This document shows, piece after piece, positions 35,448-45,638 of a stretch of 64,000 nt of DNA. Each line of letters begins with the position of its first letter. The stretch's first letter is position 1. The notes beneath the pieces were generated by a model. It worked only from the letters and a program-made list of their open reading frames with translations, was not told where the DNA came from and did not search any database. The position numbers were made by a program, and so were the translations under genes. This DNA comes from Campylobacter concisus (GTDB lineage: Bacteria > Campylobacterota > Campylobacteria > Campylobacterales > Campylobacteraceae): assembly GCF_015679985.1 (NCBI RefSeq), contig NZ_CP049239.1:1240001-1304000 (forward strand). Direction: 5' to 3'.

Positions 35448-36669
35448 GGGTTATAAATTTGATCCCAAGCAAAGCTTAATCGGCGTTCAGTTTTTATTTG
35501 TCGCCTTTGGTGCACTGGTATTAGTGCCGATACTTACGGGACTAGATGCAAATGTAGCTCTCTTTACAGCCGGTCTTGGCACGCTACTTTTTCAGCTAAT
35601 CACTAGAAAAAATGTTCCGCCTATTTTTTTAGCAAGCTCCTTTGCTTTTATCGCGCCACTTCAGTACGGTATCGAAAAATGGGGCATAGCCGTGACGATG
35701 GGGGGCGTTATATTTGCTGGATTTTTCTACGTTGTTTTAAGCCTCGTGGTCCGATTTGGCGGAGAGAAAATTTTGCATAAAATTTTGCCTCCAGTTGTCG
35801 TTGGGCCGGTCATCATGACAATAGGCCTAATCCTTGCTCCAAATGCCGTCAAAATGGCAACATCAGCCACTGAAATTTATACACAAAATGAGGCGATGAT
35901 CGTCGCTGGCATTTCGTTAGTGGCTACTATTTTAGTGATGATGCTTGGGCGTGGCATGTTTAGACTTATACCTATTTTGCTTGGTATTATCACCGGATAC
36001 ATCGTAGCTTACTGCTTTGGCATGGTTGATTTTACCCCTATCTTTAATGCACCTTGGTTTAGAATGCCAAATTTCACTACACCAAAATTTGAGTTTGAAG
36101 CGATCATTTATATGATACCTATCGCCATAGCTCCAGCGATCGAGCACATAGGCGATATGCTTGCTATCTCAAATGTCACAAAAGAGGATTTTTTAAAAAA
36201 CCCAGGCCTTAAAAATACGCTCCTTGGAGATGGACTTGCCACTTCGCTTGCTGCTTTTTTTGGTGGCCCGCCAAACACTACATACTCAGAGGTCACCGGC
36301 GCAGTTAGCCTTACAAAGGCTTATAATCCAGCGATTATGACCTTTGCAGCGATCACTGCCATCGTGCTAGCCTTTGTTGGCAAGCTAGGAGCTGTACTCT
36401 CAACTATCCCAGCCCCAGTCATCGGTGGTATCATGCTGCTACTTTTTGGCATCATCGCAAGCGTTGGTATGGAGACGCTTATAAAAAATAAAGTCGATCT
36501 TGCAGACCCTAGAAACATGATAATCGTAGCCCTCATCTTCATCTTTGCCATCGGCGGCATGGTGCTTGACCTTGGAGCGGTTAAATTTTCAGGCATAGGT
36601 CTTGGTGCAGTTACTGGCATAGTTTTAAATTTGCTTTTACCAAAGACAAAGCATTACGAAGGATATTAA
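35434..36669 (+). CDS. uraA: Uracil-xanthine permease (NCS2 family)
   Basis: A 411-residue nucleobase/H+ symporter of the NCS2 family with 12-14 membrane segments. The signature region PIAIAPAIEHIGDM and the substrate loop FFGGPPNTTYSEVTGAVSLT match UraA, so uracil is the most likely substrate. The ATG lies inside the dxr end (14-base overlap) with AAAAGGA upstream, and its stop shares a base with the pgp1 ATG. It is not part of the C. jejuni cdsA-dxr-pgp1-tsaD order as I remember it. Confidence 0.88.
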   Translation: MQRYEGYKFDPKQSLIGVQFLFVAFGALVLVPILTGLDANVALFTAGLGTLLFQLITRKNVPPIFLASSFAFIAPLQYGIEKWGIAVTMGGVIFAGFFYVVLSLVVRFGGEKILHKILPPVVVGPVIMTIGLILAPNAVKMATSATEIYTQNEAMIVAGISLVATILVMMLGRGMFRLIPILLGIITGYIVAYCFGMVDFTPIFNAPWFRMPNFTTPKFEFEAIIYMIPIAIAPAIEHIGDMLAISNVTKEDFLKNPGLKNTLLGDGLATSLAAFFGGPPNTTYSEVTGAVSLTKAYNPAIMTFAAITAIVLAFVGKLGAVLSTIPAPVIGGIMLLLFGIIASVGMETLIKNKVDLADPRNMIIVALIFIFAIGGMVLDLGAVKFSGIGLGAVTGIVLNLLLPKTKHYEGY

Positions 36670-37961
36670 TGCGTAAATTTTTACTTTTTTTACTAACCTT
36701 TGCCACTGCTAGTTTAGCTAATACTTTAGACTATGTGCTCATCAAAAAAGGTGAACCAAGCGAAAACACGATGTTGTTAATCGGCGGTATTCAAGGCGAT
36801 GAGCCGGGTGGCTTTTTGGCAGCCTCTATCGTGGCAACTGACTATAACATCACAAAAGGCTCGCTTTGGGTTGTGCCAAATTTAAATTTCCCAAGCATAA
36901 TCGAGCGAAGTCGTGGCACAAAAGGTGATATGAATAGAAAATTTGCCCATGTAGATAAAAACGATCCAGACTATAACTCAGTAATGAAGATAAAAGATGT
37001 CATCACTGATAAAAACGTCACGCTCATCTTAAATTTACACGATGGAAGTGGCTATTACAGAGATAAATTTATAAGCAAGGACGAAAATCCAGATAAATGG
37101 GGCAATACTTGCATAATAGACCAAAGCACACTTCCTGGTTCAAAATATCCAGAGCTTGAAGGTATCGCTTCAAGCGTAAAAGATGTGCTAAATAAGCATC
37201 TAATAGATCAAAAGCACCAGTATCACATCAAAAACACGCACACTGCGATGGGTGATAAAGAGATGCTAAAAAGCCTAACTTACTATGCTATCACGCAAAA
37301 TAAATCAGCCTTTGCAAACGAAGCTAGTAAAAATTTAAACGCCGAGCAAAGGACTTATTATCATCTAATCGCCATTGAAGAATATATGAAAAAGGCTGGC
37401 ATCAGCTTTACTAGGCCGTTTAATCTTGATGTTAAAAGCGTAAAAAAAGCAATCGAGAAAGAAATCAGACTCGAGCTTGAAAATTCATACGCGATAAGCC
37501 TTAAAAATCTAAAGCCTTTAATAAATTTTGTCCCGCTTAAAAAAGGCGAGTTAAACTACAGCTCACCAAATCCGCTAATAGCCATTATAAAAGAAAATGG
37601 TAGCTTCAAAGTGCAGTACGGCAACCGCTTTGTTACTAGATTAAAACCACAATATTTTGAGTTTGCAAAACCTCTTGAGGAAATTTCACTAATAAATGAC
37701 GGTAGCGAGCTTACATTAAAAAGTGGCGATAAATTTAGCGTGAAAAAGAGCTTTAAAATAAAATCACTCAAAAACGTGCGTGTGAATGTCATAGGATATG
37801 GCACAAAAAGTATAGATGAGAGCGAGCAAGAGGTGGCTAAAAATAGCCTAAATAAAAGCTATAGCATCGATAAAGATGGCAAAATTTATAGAGTCGAGTT
37901 TTATAAAAACGAAGATGGCAAAGAGAAATTTGCCGGCATGATCTTAGCGGAGTTTAGATGA
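36669..37961 (+). CDS. pgp1: Peptidoglycan DL-carboxypeptidase Pgp1 (Csd4 homologue)
   Basis: An M14-family zinc carboxypeptidase that trims peptidoglycan tripeptides to dipeptides and is needed for helical cell shape in Campylobacter and Helicobacter. It has 430 residues with a signal peptide (1-17). The zinc site is GGIQGDEPGG (Q42, E45) and LNLHDGSG (H124). The Gln ligand in place of the usual His is the hallmark of the Csd4/Pgp1 group. Its position between dxr and tsaD matches C. jejuni. It overlaps both neighbours. Confidence 0.9.
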   Translation: MRKFLLFLLTFATASLANTLDYVLIKKGEPSENTMLLIGGIQGDEPGGFLAASIVATDYNITKGSLWVVPNLNFPSIIERSRGTKGDMNRKFAHVDKNDPDYNSVMKIKDVITDKNVTLILNLHDGSGYYRDKFISKDENPDKWGNTCIIDQSTLPGSKYPELEGIASSVKDVLNKHLIDQKHQYHIKNTHTAMGDKEMLKSLTYYAITQNKSAFANEASKNLNAEQRTYYHLIAIEEYMKKAGISFTRPFNLDVKSVKKAIEKEIRLELENSYAISLKNLKPLINFVPLKKGELNYSSPNPLIAIIKENGSFKVQYGNRFVTRLKPQYFEFAKPLEEISLINDGSELTLKSGDKFSVKKSFKIKSLKNVRVNVIGYGTKSIDESEQEVAKNSLNKSYSIDKDGKIYRVEFYKNEDGKEKFAGMILAEFR

Positions 37962-38965
37962 TACTTGGCATCGAAAGTAGCTGCGATGATAGCTCGGTTG
38001 CACTCATAGATGAACGCACTTTAGAGAAGATTTATTATAAAAAAATTTCTCAAGAAGAGGAGCACGCTATCTTTGGCGGCGTTGTTCCTGAGCTTGCAGC
38101 CAGGCTTCATACAAAGGCACTGCCAGCACTTTTAGAGGATATCTTGCCAAATTTTAAAGATATAAAAGCGATCGCTGTGACAAATGAGCCAGGTCTTAGT
38201 GTGAGCCTAATAGGCGGTGTCAGCATGGCAAAAGCGCTAAGCGTGGCTCTAAATATCCCGCTAATTGCTGTAAATCATTTAGTTGGGCACATCTACTCAC
38301 TATTTTTAGATCGCGAAGCCACATTTCCACTTGGCGTACTGTTAGTAAGTGGTGGGCATACGATGATCTTAGAAGTAAGCGAAAATGATGAAATTTTGGA
38401 GCTTACAAGCACTAGCGATGATAGCTTTGGCGAGAGCTTTGACAAGGTTGCTAAAATGCTTGATCTTGGCTATCCAGGCGGTGCCGTAGTTCAGCAAAAT
38501 GCCCTACTTTGCAAAGACAAAGAGAGGTTTCATTTTACCATTCCACTTCTTCATGATAAACGCCTTGAATATAGTTTTTCAGGGCTTAAAAACCAAGTCA
38601 GAGTTGAAATTTCTAAGCTAGATAGTATCACTCCAAAAGATATTTCTGACATCTGCTACGCATTTGAAAATACTGCCTGTGAACACATTTTAAACAAGCT
38701 TGAAAAGGTCTTTTGGTTAAGAAATTTTAAGCGTTTTGGTGTAGTTGGCGGTGCAAGTGCAAATCTAAATTTACGAAAAAGGCTTGAAACGCTTTGTCAA
38801 AAAAACGAGTGCGAGCTTTTGCTAGCTCCGCTTGAGTTTTGCTCTGATAATGCATTAATGATAGCAAGAGCAGGACGGGAGAAGTACCTAAAAGGCGAAT
38901 TTGTAAACCATAGCGAGCTAAATATAAATCCAAGAGTTAGCTTTAAAAAGCTTGAGTTAAATTAA
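37958..38965 (+). CDS. tsaD: tRNA threonylcarbamoyladenosine transferase TsaD
   Basis: TsaD transfers the threonylcarbamoyl group to A37 of tRNAs that read ANN codons. It has 335 residues. It has the metal-binding histidines H107 and H111 in AVNHLVGHIYS, the N-terminal ILGIESSCDDSS, VSGGHTMI, and the late block FGVVGGASANLNLR. The ATG overlaps the pgp1 stop by 4 bases (ATGA). Older annotations call it gcp. Confidence 0.96.
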   Translation: MILGIESSCDDSSVALIDERTLEKIYYKKISQEEEHAIFGGVVPELAARLHTKALPALLEDILPNFKDIKAIAVTNEPGLSVSLIGGVSMAKALSVALNIPLIAVNHLVGHIYSLFLDREATFPLGVLLVSGGHTMILEVSENDEILELTSTSDDSFGESFDKVAKMLDLGYPGGAVVQQNALLCKDKERFHFTIPLLHDKRLEYSFSGLKNQVRVEISKLDSITPKDISDICYAFENTACEHILNKLEKVFWLRNFKRFGVVGGASANLNLRKRLETLCQKNECELLLAPLEFCSDNALMIARAGREKYLKGEFVNHSELNINPRVSFKKLELN

Positions 38966-39060
38966 ACTTTTTAAAAAACATAAAATTTTGCGCCTAAATC
39001 TTGATAGCTTCGTAAGTAAAAACGTAATAAAATCTAAAAAATTTTAAAAAAGAATCTTTA

Positions 39061-41148
39061 ATGGACGAGTTTTTAAATCACGCTTGGCATTTAAATAAAA
39101 TTTACGCCAACACTGATGCGAGCGTACCTTTTTACCCAGATCTACTGGCACTTCTTTTATCTTGTGATGAGAAAAATTTAGATGAGTTTATGGCTCTTGC
39201 CGAGTTTAGAACTATCTTAAAAAAGCTAGGCGTTGGACTTGATATCTTTAGCATACAAAGTGCTCAGCTAGCCACGCTAAAAGCACTAAATGAGGCAAAA
39301 ATTTCAAGTAATGAACTTGTAACTCGCTTACAAAAGCTACGTGATGAAAAGATAATTGGCCATGAAAAATTTGATTTTTTAATAAAATTTATAAGTAAAA
39401 ACTCAAATCAAAATAAAGCAGAAATTTCTAGTGCGAAGCCAAAAGATCACTTTCACAAGAGCTTGGATTTTCTAAACGAGATAAATGAAAAAGCAAGTAT
39501 GCTTGATGAAGATAAAGAATTTTTACTAGCTTTAAAAAACGCTAAAAAAAGATCAAACGAAACGCTTTTTAACATCGCAGTAAGTGGCATCATAAACTCT
39601 GGCAAATCAACCCTTTTAAATGCGCTTTTAAATAAATCCGTCCTTGGCACTTCAAATGTGCCTGAAACCATAAATTTAACTATCTTAAAGCACGCATCAA
39701 ATAGCCATGCAAAGGTAAATTTTTATAGCCCAGACGAGCTAGAAAAGCTTGGACTTTCAAGCGAAAATTTACCAGCTAGTAGCGTAGAGATCAGCCTAGA
39801 TGAGATCAAAAACTATACATCTTCAAGCTCAAAAACGGCAAATCTCGTAAAAAGTGTTGAGCTTTATGATGACTTGGAGCTTTTAAGAGATAATGTCTGC
39901 ATTATAGACACTCCGGGCATAGATGATGCGATCGTTTTAAGAGAGCAAATTACTACAAATTTTATGAAAGAGTGCGACCTTTTGGCTCATCTCATGAATG
40001 CTTCGCAAAGCGCAACGCAAAAAGACGCACTATTTTTGAAAAAATGTTTTGAAAACTCGCACATCGTAAGAGTTGCTATCGTACTAACTCACGCTGACGA
40101 GTTAAACGCAAAGGATATTAATGAAACGCTTAACTACGTAAAAAAGGCGATCGGCGAGCAGATAAATGACATCAAGATAGATTATTTTGCCCTTAGTGCA
40201 AAAGCTTATCTTGATGGCGCTTTAAATAGTGGCGTGCCGGAGTTTAAAGAGTATCTTTACGATGTGCTTTTTGGTAAAGACTCTAAAAAATCAGCTCTAA
40301 TTTTAAACTCATATCAAAAAGAATTGCAAAATATTTTAAAAACAAAACTTGAAGCCACAAAGGCTGAAATTTTAGAGCTTAAGGCATTTGGTTTAGAGCT
40401 AGAAGCTTTGCAAAACGAGCAAGCAAATATCAAAAATTCTCTTAATGAAAATTTCACAAAACTTGAAAGGCTTTTAGAAAGCGAGCTAAAAAAACTCGAT
40501 GGTAAAAATGCAAAAGATATTTATAAAATGGGGCTTGAAGCGTTACTGCAAAATCTAAATGAAAAGCTTAAGAGCGAGATCGCTTACTGCAAAAGTAAAA
40601 GAGAAAATTTAAATCTAAAACGTCTTACACAAATAGCAAAAACTACACTTTGTGACGGAGTTGCGGCACTCATGAGAGAGGCTAGAAATGAAACTTTAGT
40701 GCAGATAAAGTCATGCGAGCAAAATATTGCTTTAAGTTTTGATGGCTTTAAGGTGAGTGAAAATAAAATTTTTAGTATAAATGACTTTTTAAAGCAAATG
40801 GGCGTAGAGCTTGATTTTAGCAAGCTTTTAGATGAGCTTGAAGCTAAAATTTTAAGCAAAAATGAGCCAGATGAGGCACTTTTAAGTTTAAGACAAAATT
40901 TACTTAACAATAAAAGCATATCGCAGTTTTGTGAGACGTTGGCAGAACACGAAAAAAAGCTACTAAAAGAGCGAGTAAAGGCTTATGAGATGAGCCAAAA
41001 AGAGACTCTAAACCAAAGACTTTTAGTCCTTAATGAAAAACTTAATGAGCTAAATTTACAAAATCAAAGCTCAATTTCAAAGCTTAAACAAAAGACCTCC
41101 TTGCAAGATGAAATTTACTCACTTTTAGAGGATATTAAAAATGTTTAA
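39061..41148 (+). CDS. Dynamin-like GTPase, first of a tandem pair
   Basis: A 695-residue bacterial dynamin-like protein. An N-terminal helical region (1-165) is followed by a GTPase domain: the P-loop GIINSGKS (176-183), a G3 DTPGIDD (283-289) and a G4 THAD (343-346). A long coiled-coil-rich C-terminus follows. It overlaps the second GTPase by 8 bases. It corresponds to C. jejuni DLP1 (Cj0411 as I recall), which assembles with DLP2 to bridge membranes. ATG at 39061 with AGAATC upstream is a weak ribosome binding site. Confidence 0.88.
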   Translation: MDEFLNHAWHLNKIYANTDASVPFYPDLLALLLSCDEKNLDEFMALAEFRTILKKLGVGLDIFSIQSAQLATLKALNEAKISSNELVTRLQKLRDEKIIGHEKFDFLIKFISKNSNQNKAEISSAKPKDHFHKSLDFLNEINEKASMLDEDKEFLLALKNAKKRSNETLFNIAVSGIINSGKSTLLNALLNKSVLGTSNVPETINLTILKHASNSHAKVNFYSPDELEKLGLSSENLPASSVEISLDEIKNYTSSSSKTANLVKSVELYDDLELLRDNVCIIDTPGIDDAIVLREQITTNFMKECDLLAHLMNASQSATQKDALFLKKCFENSHIVRVAIVLTHADELNAKDINETLNYVKKAIGEQINDIKIDYFALSAKAYLDGALNSGVPEFKEYLYDVLFGKDSKKSALILNSYQKELQNILKTKLEATKAEILELKAFGLELEALQNEQANIKNSLNENFTKLERLLESELKKLDGKNAKDIYKMGLEALLQNLNEKLKSEIAYCKSKRENLNLKRLTQIAKTTLCDGVAALMREARNETLVQIKSCEQNIALSFDGFKVSENKIFSINDFLKQMGVELDFSKLLDELEAKILSKNEPDEALLSLRQNLLNNKSISQFCETLAEHEKKLLKERVKAYEMSQKETLNQRLLVLNEKLNELNLQNQSSISKLKQKTSLQDEIYSLLEDIKNV

Positions 41149-42973
41149 TGAGTTTATAAATGCCTACAAAGCGAGATACTTTAAGGTTTTTACAAATGAT
41201 TTTAAGGGCGAGCTAGCTAGGCTTGTAAATGATCTAAACGATCCTAGTTTGCATATAAGCGAGCAGATAAAAGAGAGCTTAAATTTACTAATAGATACTC
41301 TAAATGAGCCACCACTAATAGCTGTTATCGGTCAATTTTCAAGTGGAAAATCAACGTTTTTAAACGCACTGCTTGGTCAAGATATCTTGCCATCAGGACT
41401 AACTCCAGTCACCGCAAAGGCTGTGAGACTAAAATTTGCAAAGATGCCACTTCTAAGCGTGAAATTTACAAACGGTAGCGAAAGCCTACTAGCAAGTAGC
41501 GATCTAGCCGAGCTAAATAAGCTAGGCGAGCAAGTTTCTAGTATGACGCTTTATGCGCCAAGTGAAATTTTAAAAGAGATAAATTTCATCGACACTCCTG
41601 GCCTAAACTCGCTAAGAGATGCTGACACAAAAGAGACAAAAAATACGCTAAAAAAGGTTAGTGGTGCGATATGGCTAAGCCTTGCAAACAACGCCGCAAA
41701 GGCAAGCGAGCTTGAAAGTATCAAAGAAATTTTAAAAGCCAATGATCTAAAAGCGATCTGCCTAATCAACCAAAAAGACAAGCTAAGTGAGGACGAGCTT
41801 GAAAGTTTGCTAAAACACGCTGGGCAAACTTATGGCGAGCTTTTTGAGGATATCATCGCTATCTCATCAAAGCAAGCACTCCTTGGCATCACAAATAATG
41901 ACAAAAGCCTACTTGAAGCTTCAAATTTTAACGAAGCTCTAAAGGCTATTAAAGAGTGCTTTTTAGACAAGAGCTTTAAAGAAAATTTCATAAAAGCAAG
42001 GGCAAAAAAGATCGTAAAACTCCTAACTAGCGAGCAAGAAAAACATCTAGAAATTTATGACAATGCGCAATTGATTTTAGATGAATTTAGTGGCTCGCTA
42101 GATGAGAAGCTGGAGGCGATAAAAGAGGAGTTTAAACCAAAGATCGCTTTAAGTTATAGTCAAATGAGTGAAGTTATAAAACTTGCTGCTGATGAGGTAT
42201 TTAAGCTACTTAAACCTTTTTCAAAGACGAAATTTAACGCTTCAAAGACGCTTTTAAATAAAGAAATTTATAAGCGTGAAAATTTTGAGGTAATAAGTCT
42301 TGATAGCGACGAAGTCTTTTCAAAACTTATCTACGAAGATGTGGTTTTTAATAAATTTTTTAAACGCTATAAAAAAGATTTAAAAGAGCTAGAAAATGCA
42401 ATAACCTCAGCGTTTAATGAGCTTTATAAAAATTTAGAGGATAAATTTTTAATATACAAATCTCGCTATGAAAATTATGCTAGTTTTGATGATCAAGTCT
42501 TAGCTTACGAAACAAAATCCATAAATACCTATGCCGGACGGACATATGAAAATTTTTTAAGAGAGTATGAAACGGCTAAATTTAAGGCTATACAAAAGGT
42601 CTCTTTGTTCTTTGAAAAGCTTGATATAAAACTAGCCTCAAACTATGAAAACGCGCTCAAACTTGCGGTTTATTTTATAAAACAAAAGATAGAAAAGACG
42701 CTAGAATCGCATCTGCAGATAAATACACCACTTTATATTCCAAGTGCAAAAGACGTCTATGAGCGTATGCTTGATGCATTTAGTCTTTATGAGTTTGAAG
42801 CTTTAATGTGCTCAAATAGCTCGTTTTTAAATAAAATTTTGCTTGATATAAAAAGCGATTTTAATGAAATTTATACTTTAAAAATAGCAATGCTTGATGA
42901 CTTAAAAGCAAGAGTTAAAGAGCAAATTTCAAAGATCGAAGAGCTTTGTGAAAATTCATTATTACTAAGATAA
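41141..42973 (+). CDS. Dynamin-like GTPase, second of a tandem pair
   Basis: This 610-residue protein is the partner of the preceding GTPase. The GTPase domain begins earlier than in the first protein: P-loop GQFSSGKS (64-71), a switch threonine in SGLTPVT (about 88), G3 DTPGLNS (151-157) and G4 NQKD (210-213). Long helical segments follow, with a less hydrophobic paddle region. It corresponds to C. jejuni DLP2 (Cj0412 as I recall). A bidirectional hairpin follows. Confidence 0.88.
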   Translation: MFNEFINAYKARYFKVFTNDFKGELARLVNDLNDPSLHISEQIKESLNLLIDTLNEPPLIAVIGQFSSGKSTFLNALLGQDILPSGLTPVTAKAVRLKFAKMPLLSVKFTNGSESLLASSDLAELNKLGEQVSSMTLYAPSEILKEINFIDTPGLNSLRDADTKETKNTLKKVSGAIWLSLANNAAKASELESIKEILKANDLKAICLINQKDKLSEDELESLLKHAGQTYGELFEDIIAISSKQALLGITNNDKSLLEASNFNEALKAIKECFLDKSFKENFIKARAKKIVKLLTSEQEKHLEIYDNAQLILDEFSGSLDEKLEAIKEEFKPKIALSYSQMSEVIKLAADEVFKLLKPFSKTKFNASKTLLNKEIYKRENFEVISLDSDEVFSKLIYEDVVFNKFFKRYKKDLKELENAITSAFNELYKNLEDKFLIYKSRYENYASFDDQVLAYETKSINTYAGRTYENFLREYETAKFKAIQKVSLFFEKLDIKLASNYENALKLAVYFIKQKIEKTLESHLQINTPLYIPSAKDVYERMLDAFSLYEFEALMCSNSSFLNKILLDIKSDFNEIYTLKIAMLDDLKARVKEQISKIEELCENSLLLR

Positions 42974-42994
42974 ATAAAAATTTTTAAAGCTTAG

Positions 42995-43018
42995 AAGCTA
43001 TCCATTTAAGGATAGCTT
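42995..43018. terminator. Bidirectional terminator between DLP pair and torA
   Basis: AAGCTATCC (42995-43003) and GGATAGCTT (43010-43018) pair perfectly around ATTTAA and are followed by a T-rich stretch. It lies between two convergent genes and can serve both strands. Confidence 0.88.
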
Positions 43019-43023
43019 TTATT

Positions 43024-45477
43024 TTATGCGTGCATTATGCCGATCTTTGGTGCGTCAAATGCTGTCACGCGCTTTGGTACTCCTTTAAATTTCTCGACAT
43101 TCACAAGGCTTGTGTGAGCGGTGTTGCTCTGGCTCATCTTGCTTGATGGCACATCTTTTGTGAGCACATTTAAATTTCCGTGCAAGCAAAGGCTCTTTTC
43201 ACCCGGTTTTTCAGGGTCGTACCAAGCACCTTCGCTTACTATTACGACATTTTGTGGCACATCCTCAGTCACAAAGGCACCGCACAAAATTTCGCCCCTG
43301 TCGTTAAACACACGCACCACGTCGCCCATCTTTATCCCTCTAGCCTCGGCTGTTTTTGGATTTATAAGCACTGGCTCACGCTCTGCGATCTCGTTAAAGT
43401 TGCGAAGTACGGAGTTATTTAGCTGTGAGTGAAGCCTAAATTTAGAGTGCGCGCCGCTAATTGCGATAGGGTATTTTTTATTTTTTGCGCCAAGCCACTC
43501 AAATGGCTCAAGCCAAGCTGCATGCGGTGGGCAGTCATCATAGCCAAAGCCAGCAACCGTTTCAGAGTAAATTTCTATCTTACCAGATGGTGTTTTTAGC
43601 GGATTTGCCACTGGATCGTCGCGGAATTTCTTATAGTTTGTAAAATAGCGTTTTTTCTCATCGATCTTGTCAAATCTAAAATATCCCTTCTCCCAAAATT
43701 CCTCAAAGCTTGGCACACTCTCATACCCAAGCTCGGCAGACTTTTTAACGGCATCTTCATATATTGTCTTGACCCACTCTAGCTCGCTTTTACCCTCGCT
43801 AAATGCCTCTTCCCTGCCCCACTCTTTGGCGATCAGCCTTGCGATCTCGAAGTCACTTTTGCTCTCGCCAAATGGTTTAACAAGTGGCTTCATCGCAAAT
43901 AGATACTCGCTAGTTGAATTTGCCATTTCAATGTCTGTTCGCTCGTACTCAAGCGCAGCTGGCAAGACGATGTCACTAAATTTAGCTGTACTTGTCCAAA
44001 ACGGCTCGCAAGTGATGATAGCATTAACGTTTCGCATAGCTTTTATCGCTCTATTTGCGTCAGGATGCCTTGTGAAAGTCGAGCCATTTGCATTAAACAT
44101 CACTCTAATCTTTGGCAGTTTATAGCTCTTGCCATTTCTTGTTATCTCCTTGCCTGGGCTTAGAAGCGCGTCTATGAGCCTTGAGTTTGGCATTTCGTAG
44201 CCCTTTGTCTTTGGTACCAGCCCGCTATCAATAAATTTTTGAGGTACCTTCGTCTCAAACGCCGCTAGTTTAGGCGCTATGAAGCTCTCATCAGCATTTT
44301 TGTGCATGCCATCATTTGTGACAAAGCCGCAACCCTCTTTACCGATGTGTCCAAGCATCGCATTTAGCGTCACGAGCGCCCAATAGGCCATCTCACCGTG
44401 ATCTTGTCTTTGAATGGCGTAGCCACTAATTATCACTGAGTCATTTTTAGCTAGATCCTCGCTAAATTTAGCAAGCTCTTGCTCGCTCACGCCACAAATT
44501 TTGCTTGCCCAAGCTAGGTTTTTATTGATCCCGTCAGTCTTGCCAAGCATATACTCTTTAAATTTATCAAAGCCAACTGTGTATTTTTCTATAAATTCTT
44601 TGCTGTAAAGCCCTTTTTCATAAAGGTAGTTACACATACCTATCATCATAGCTGTATCGGTGCAAGGCACGACTTCAAGGTATTTTGAGTCAAAGTACTT
44701 TGCGCTATCGTTGTGATAAACATCGACGCTATAAATTTTCATCTCGCCACTCGCGCCTTTTTTTCTGATCTCATCATAGTATTTATATGAGTTGTGAAGC
44801 GGCACGCCAATGGCGATCTTGTTTGAAACTACTGGGTTTGTGCCCCAAAATACGATCGTTTTGGCATTTTTTAAGATCGCCTCCCACTTTGTTGGCGCTA
44901 GCGCAGGATCGACAAAGCCAGTGACGTGAGGCATGATGACAGTCGCTGCGCCGTATGAGTAGCCACCTAGCTCATTTACGTAGCCACCAAGCACGTTAAG
45001 TAGCCTTTTTGCGGTCTTTTGGCTGTGGCCAACTTTGCCAAGGCTACCCCACTGATAAACCTGTCCGTAGATCGCTTCAGCACCGTATTTATCAAAATTT
45101 TCTTTTAAAATTTTTGCACTTAGCTTTATAGCCTCGTCCCAGCTCACACGCACAAATTCTTCTTTACCACGAAGCTCTGGTTTTGGGTTGTTTGGATTGG
45201 CTAAAAAGCTCTTTCTAACAAATGGATATTTTACTCTGCTCTCGTTTTGGATGTAGTCAATAACTGCGTTATTTAGCTCGTTTGGATAAGCATCGCCCTC
45301 AAATGGCACCGTCTCAACCACGCGACCTGCTATAGTTCTTACATAAAATGGGCCAAATTTATTTGCGCTTAGTCCGCTTTGTTTGTCAAATAGCGCTTGC
45401 TCTGCGCTTCCAAGCTCTTTTGCTTGAAGGCTAGCCGCGCCTAATGCGCTTAATCTTAAAAAGTCTCGTCTTTTCAT
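43024..45477 (-). CDS. TorA/BisC-type molybdopterin reductase
   Basis: A periplasmic S- or N-oxide reductase of 817 residues. It has a Tat signal (KRRDFLRLSALGAA). The region GSLGKVGHSQ and GGYSYGAATVIMPHVTG places S174 as the likely Mo ligand, as in TorA/DMSO reductase. There is no N-terminal Fe-S cysteine motif, which fits the TorA/BisC branch rather than PsrA. Substrates could be TMAO, DMSO, methionine sulfoxide or biotin sulfoxide. No c-type cytochrome partner gene adjoins it, unlike the C. jejuni case I remember. Confidence 0.88.
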   Translation of the reverse strand: MKRRDFLRLSALGAASLQAKELGSAEQALFDKQSGLSANKFGPFYVRTIAGRVVETVPFEGDAYPNELNNAVIDYIQNESRVKYPFVRKSFLANPNNPKPELRGKEEFVRVSWDEAIKLSAKILKENFDKYGAEAIYGQVYQWGSLGKVGHSQKTAKRLLNVLGGYVNELGGYSYGAATVIMPHVTGFVDPALAPTKWEAILKNAKTIVFWGTNPVVSNKIAIGVPLHNSYKYYDEIRKKGASGEMKIYSVDVYHNDSAKYFDSKYLEVVPCTDTAMMIGMCNYLYEKGLYSKEFIEKYTVGFDKFKEYMLGKTDGINKNLAWASKICGVSEQELAKFSEDLAKNDSVIISGYAIQRQDHGEMAYWALVTLNAMLGHIGKEGCGFVTNDGMHKNADESFIAPKLAAFETKVPQKFIDSGLVPKTKGYEMPNSRLIDALLSPGKEITRNGKSYKLPKIRVMFNANGSTFTRHPDANRAIKAMRNVNAIITCEPFWTSTAKFSDIVLPAALEYERTDIEMANSTSEYLFAMKPLVKPFGESKSDFEIARLIAKEWGREEAFSEGKSELEWVKTIYEDAVKKSAELGYESVPSFEEFWEKGYFRFDKIDEKKRYFTNYKKFRDDPVANPLKTPSGKIEIYSETVAGFGYDDCPPHAAWLEPFEWLGAKNKKYPIAISGAHSKFRLHSQLNNSVLRNFNEIAEREPVLINPKTAEARGIKMGDVVRVFNDRGEILCGAFVTEDVPQNVVIVSEGAWYDPEKPGEKSLCLHGNLNVLTKDVPSSKMSQSNTAHTSLVNVEKFKGVPKRVTAFDAPKIGIMHA

Positions 45478-45638
45478 TTTCTCTCCGATTTTGGTTAAAT
45501 TTATTGTTTTTGGTTGGTTTTAGAAATTATAAATTTAGGGTTTTGTATCATTTCATCGTTTAAAGGCCTTGTAATGTAATACGCAAACTTGCATCTAAAT
45601 TGTGCTATTTTAGCCAAAAATTTTTAAAGGATGGGCAG

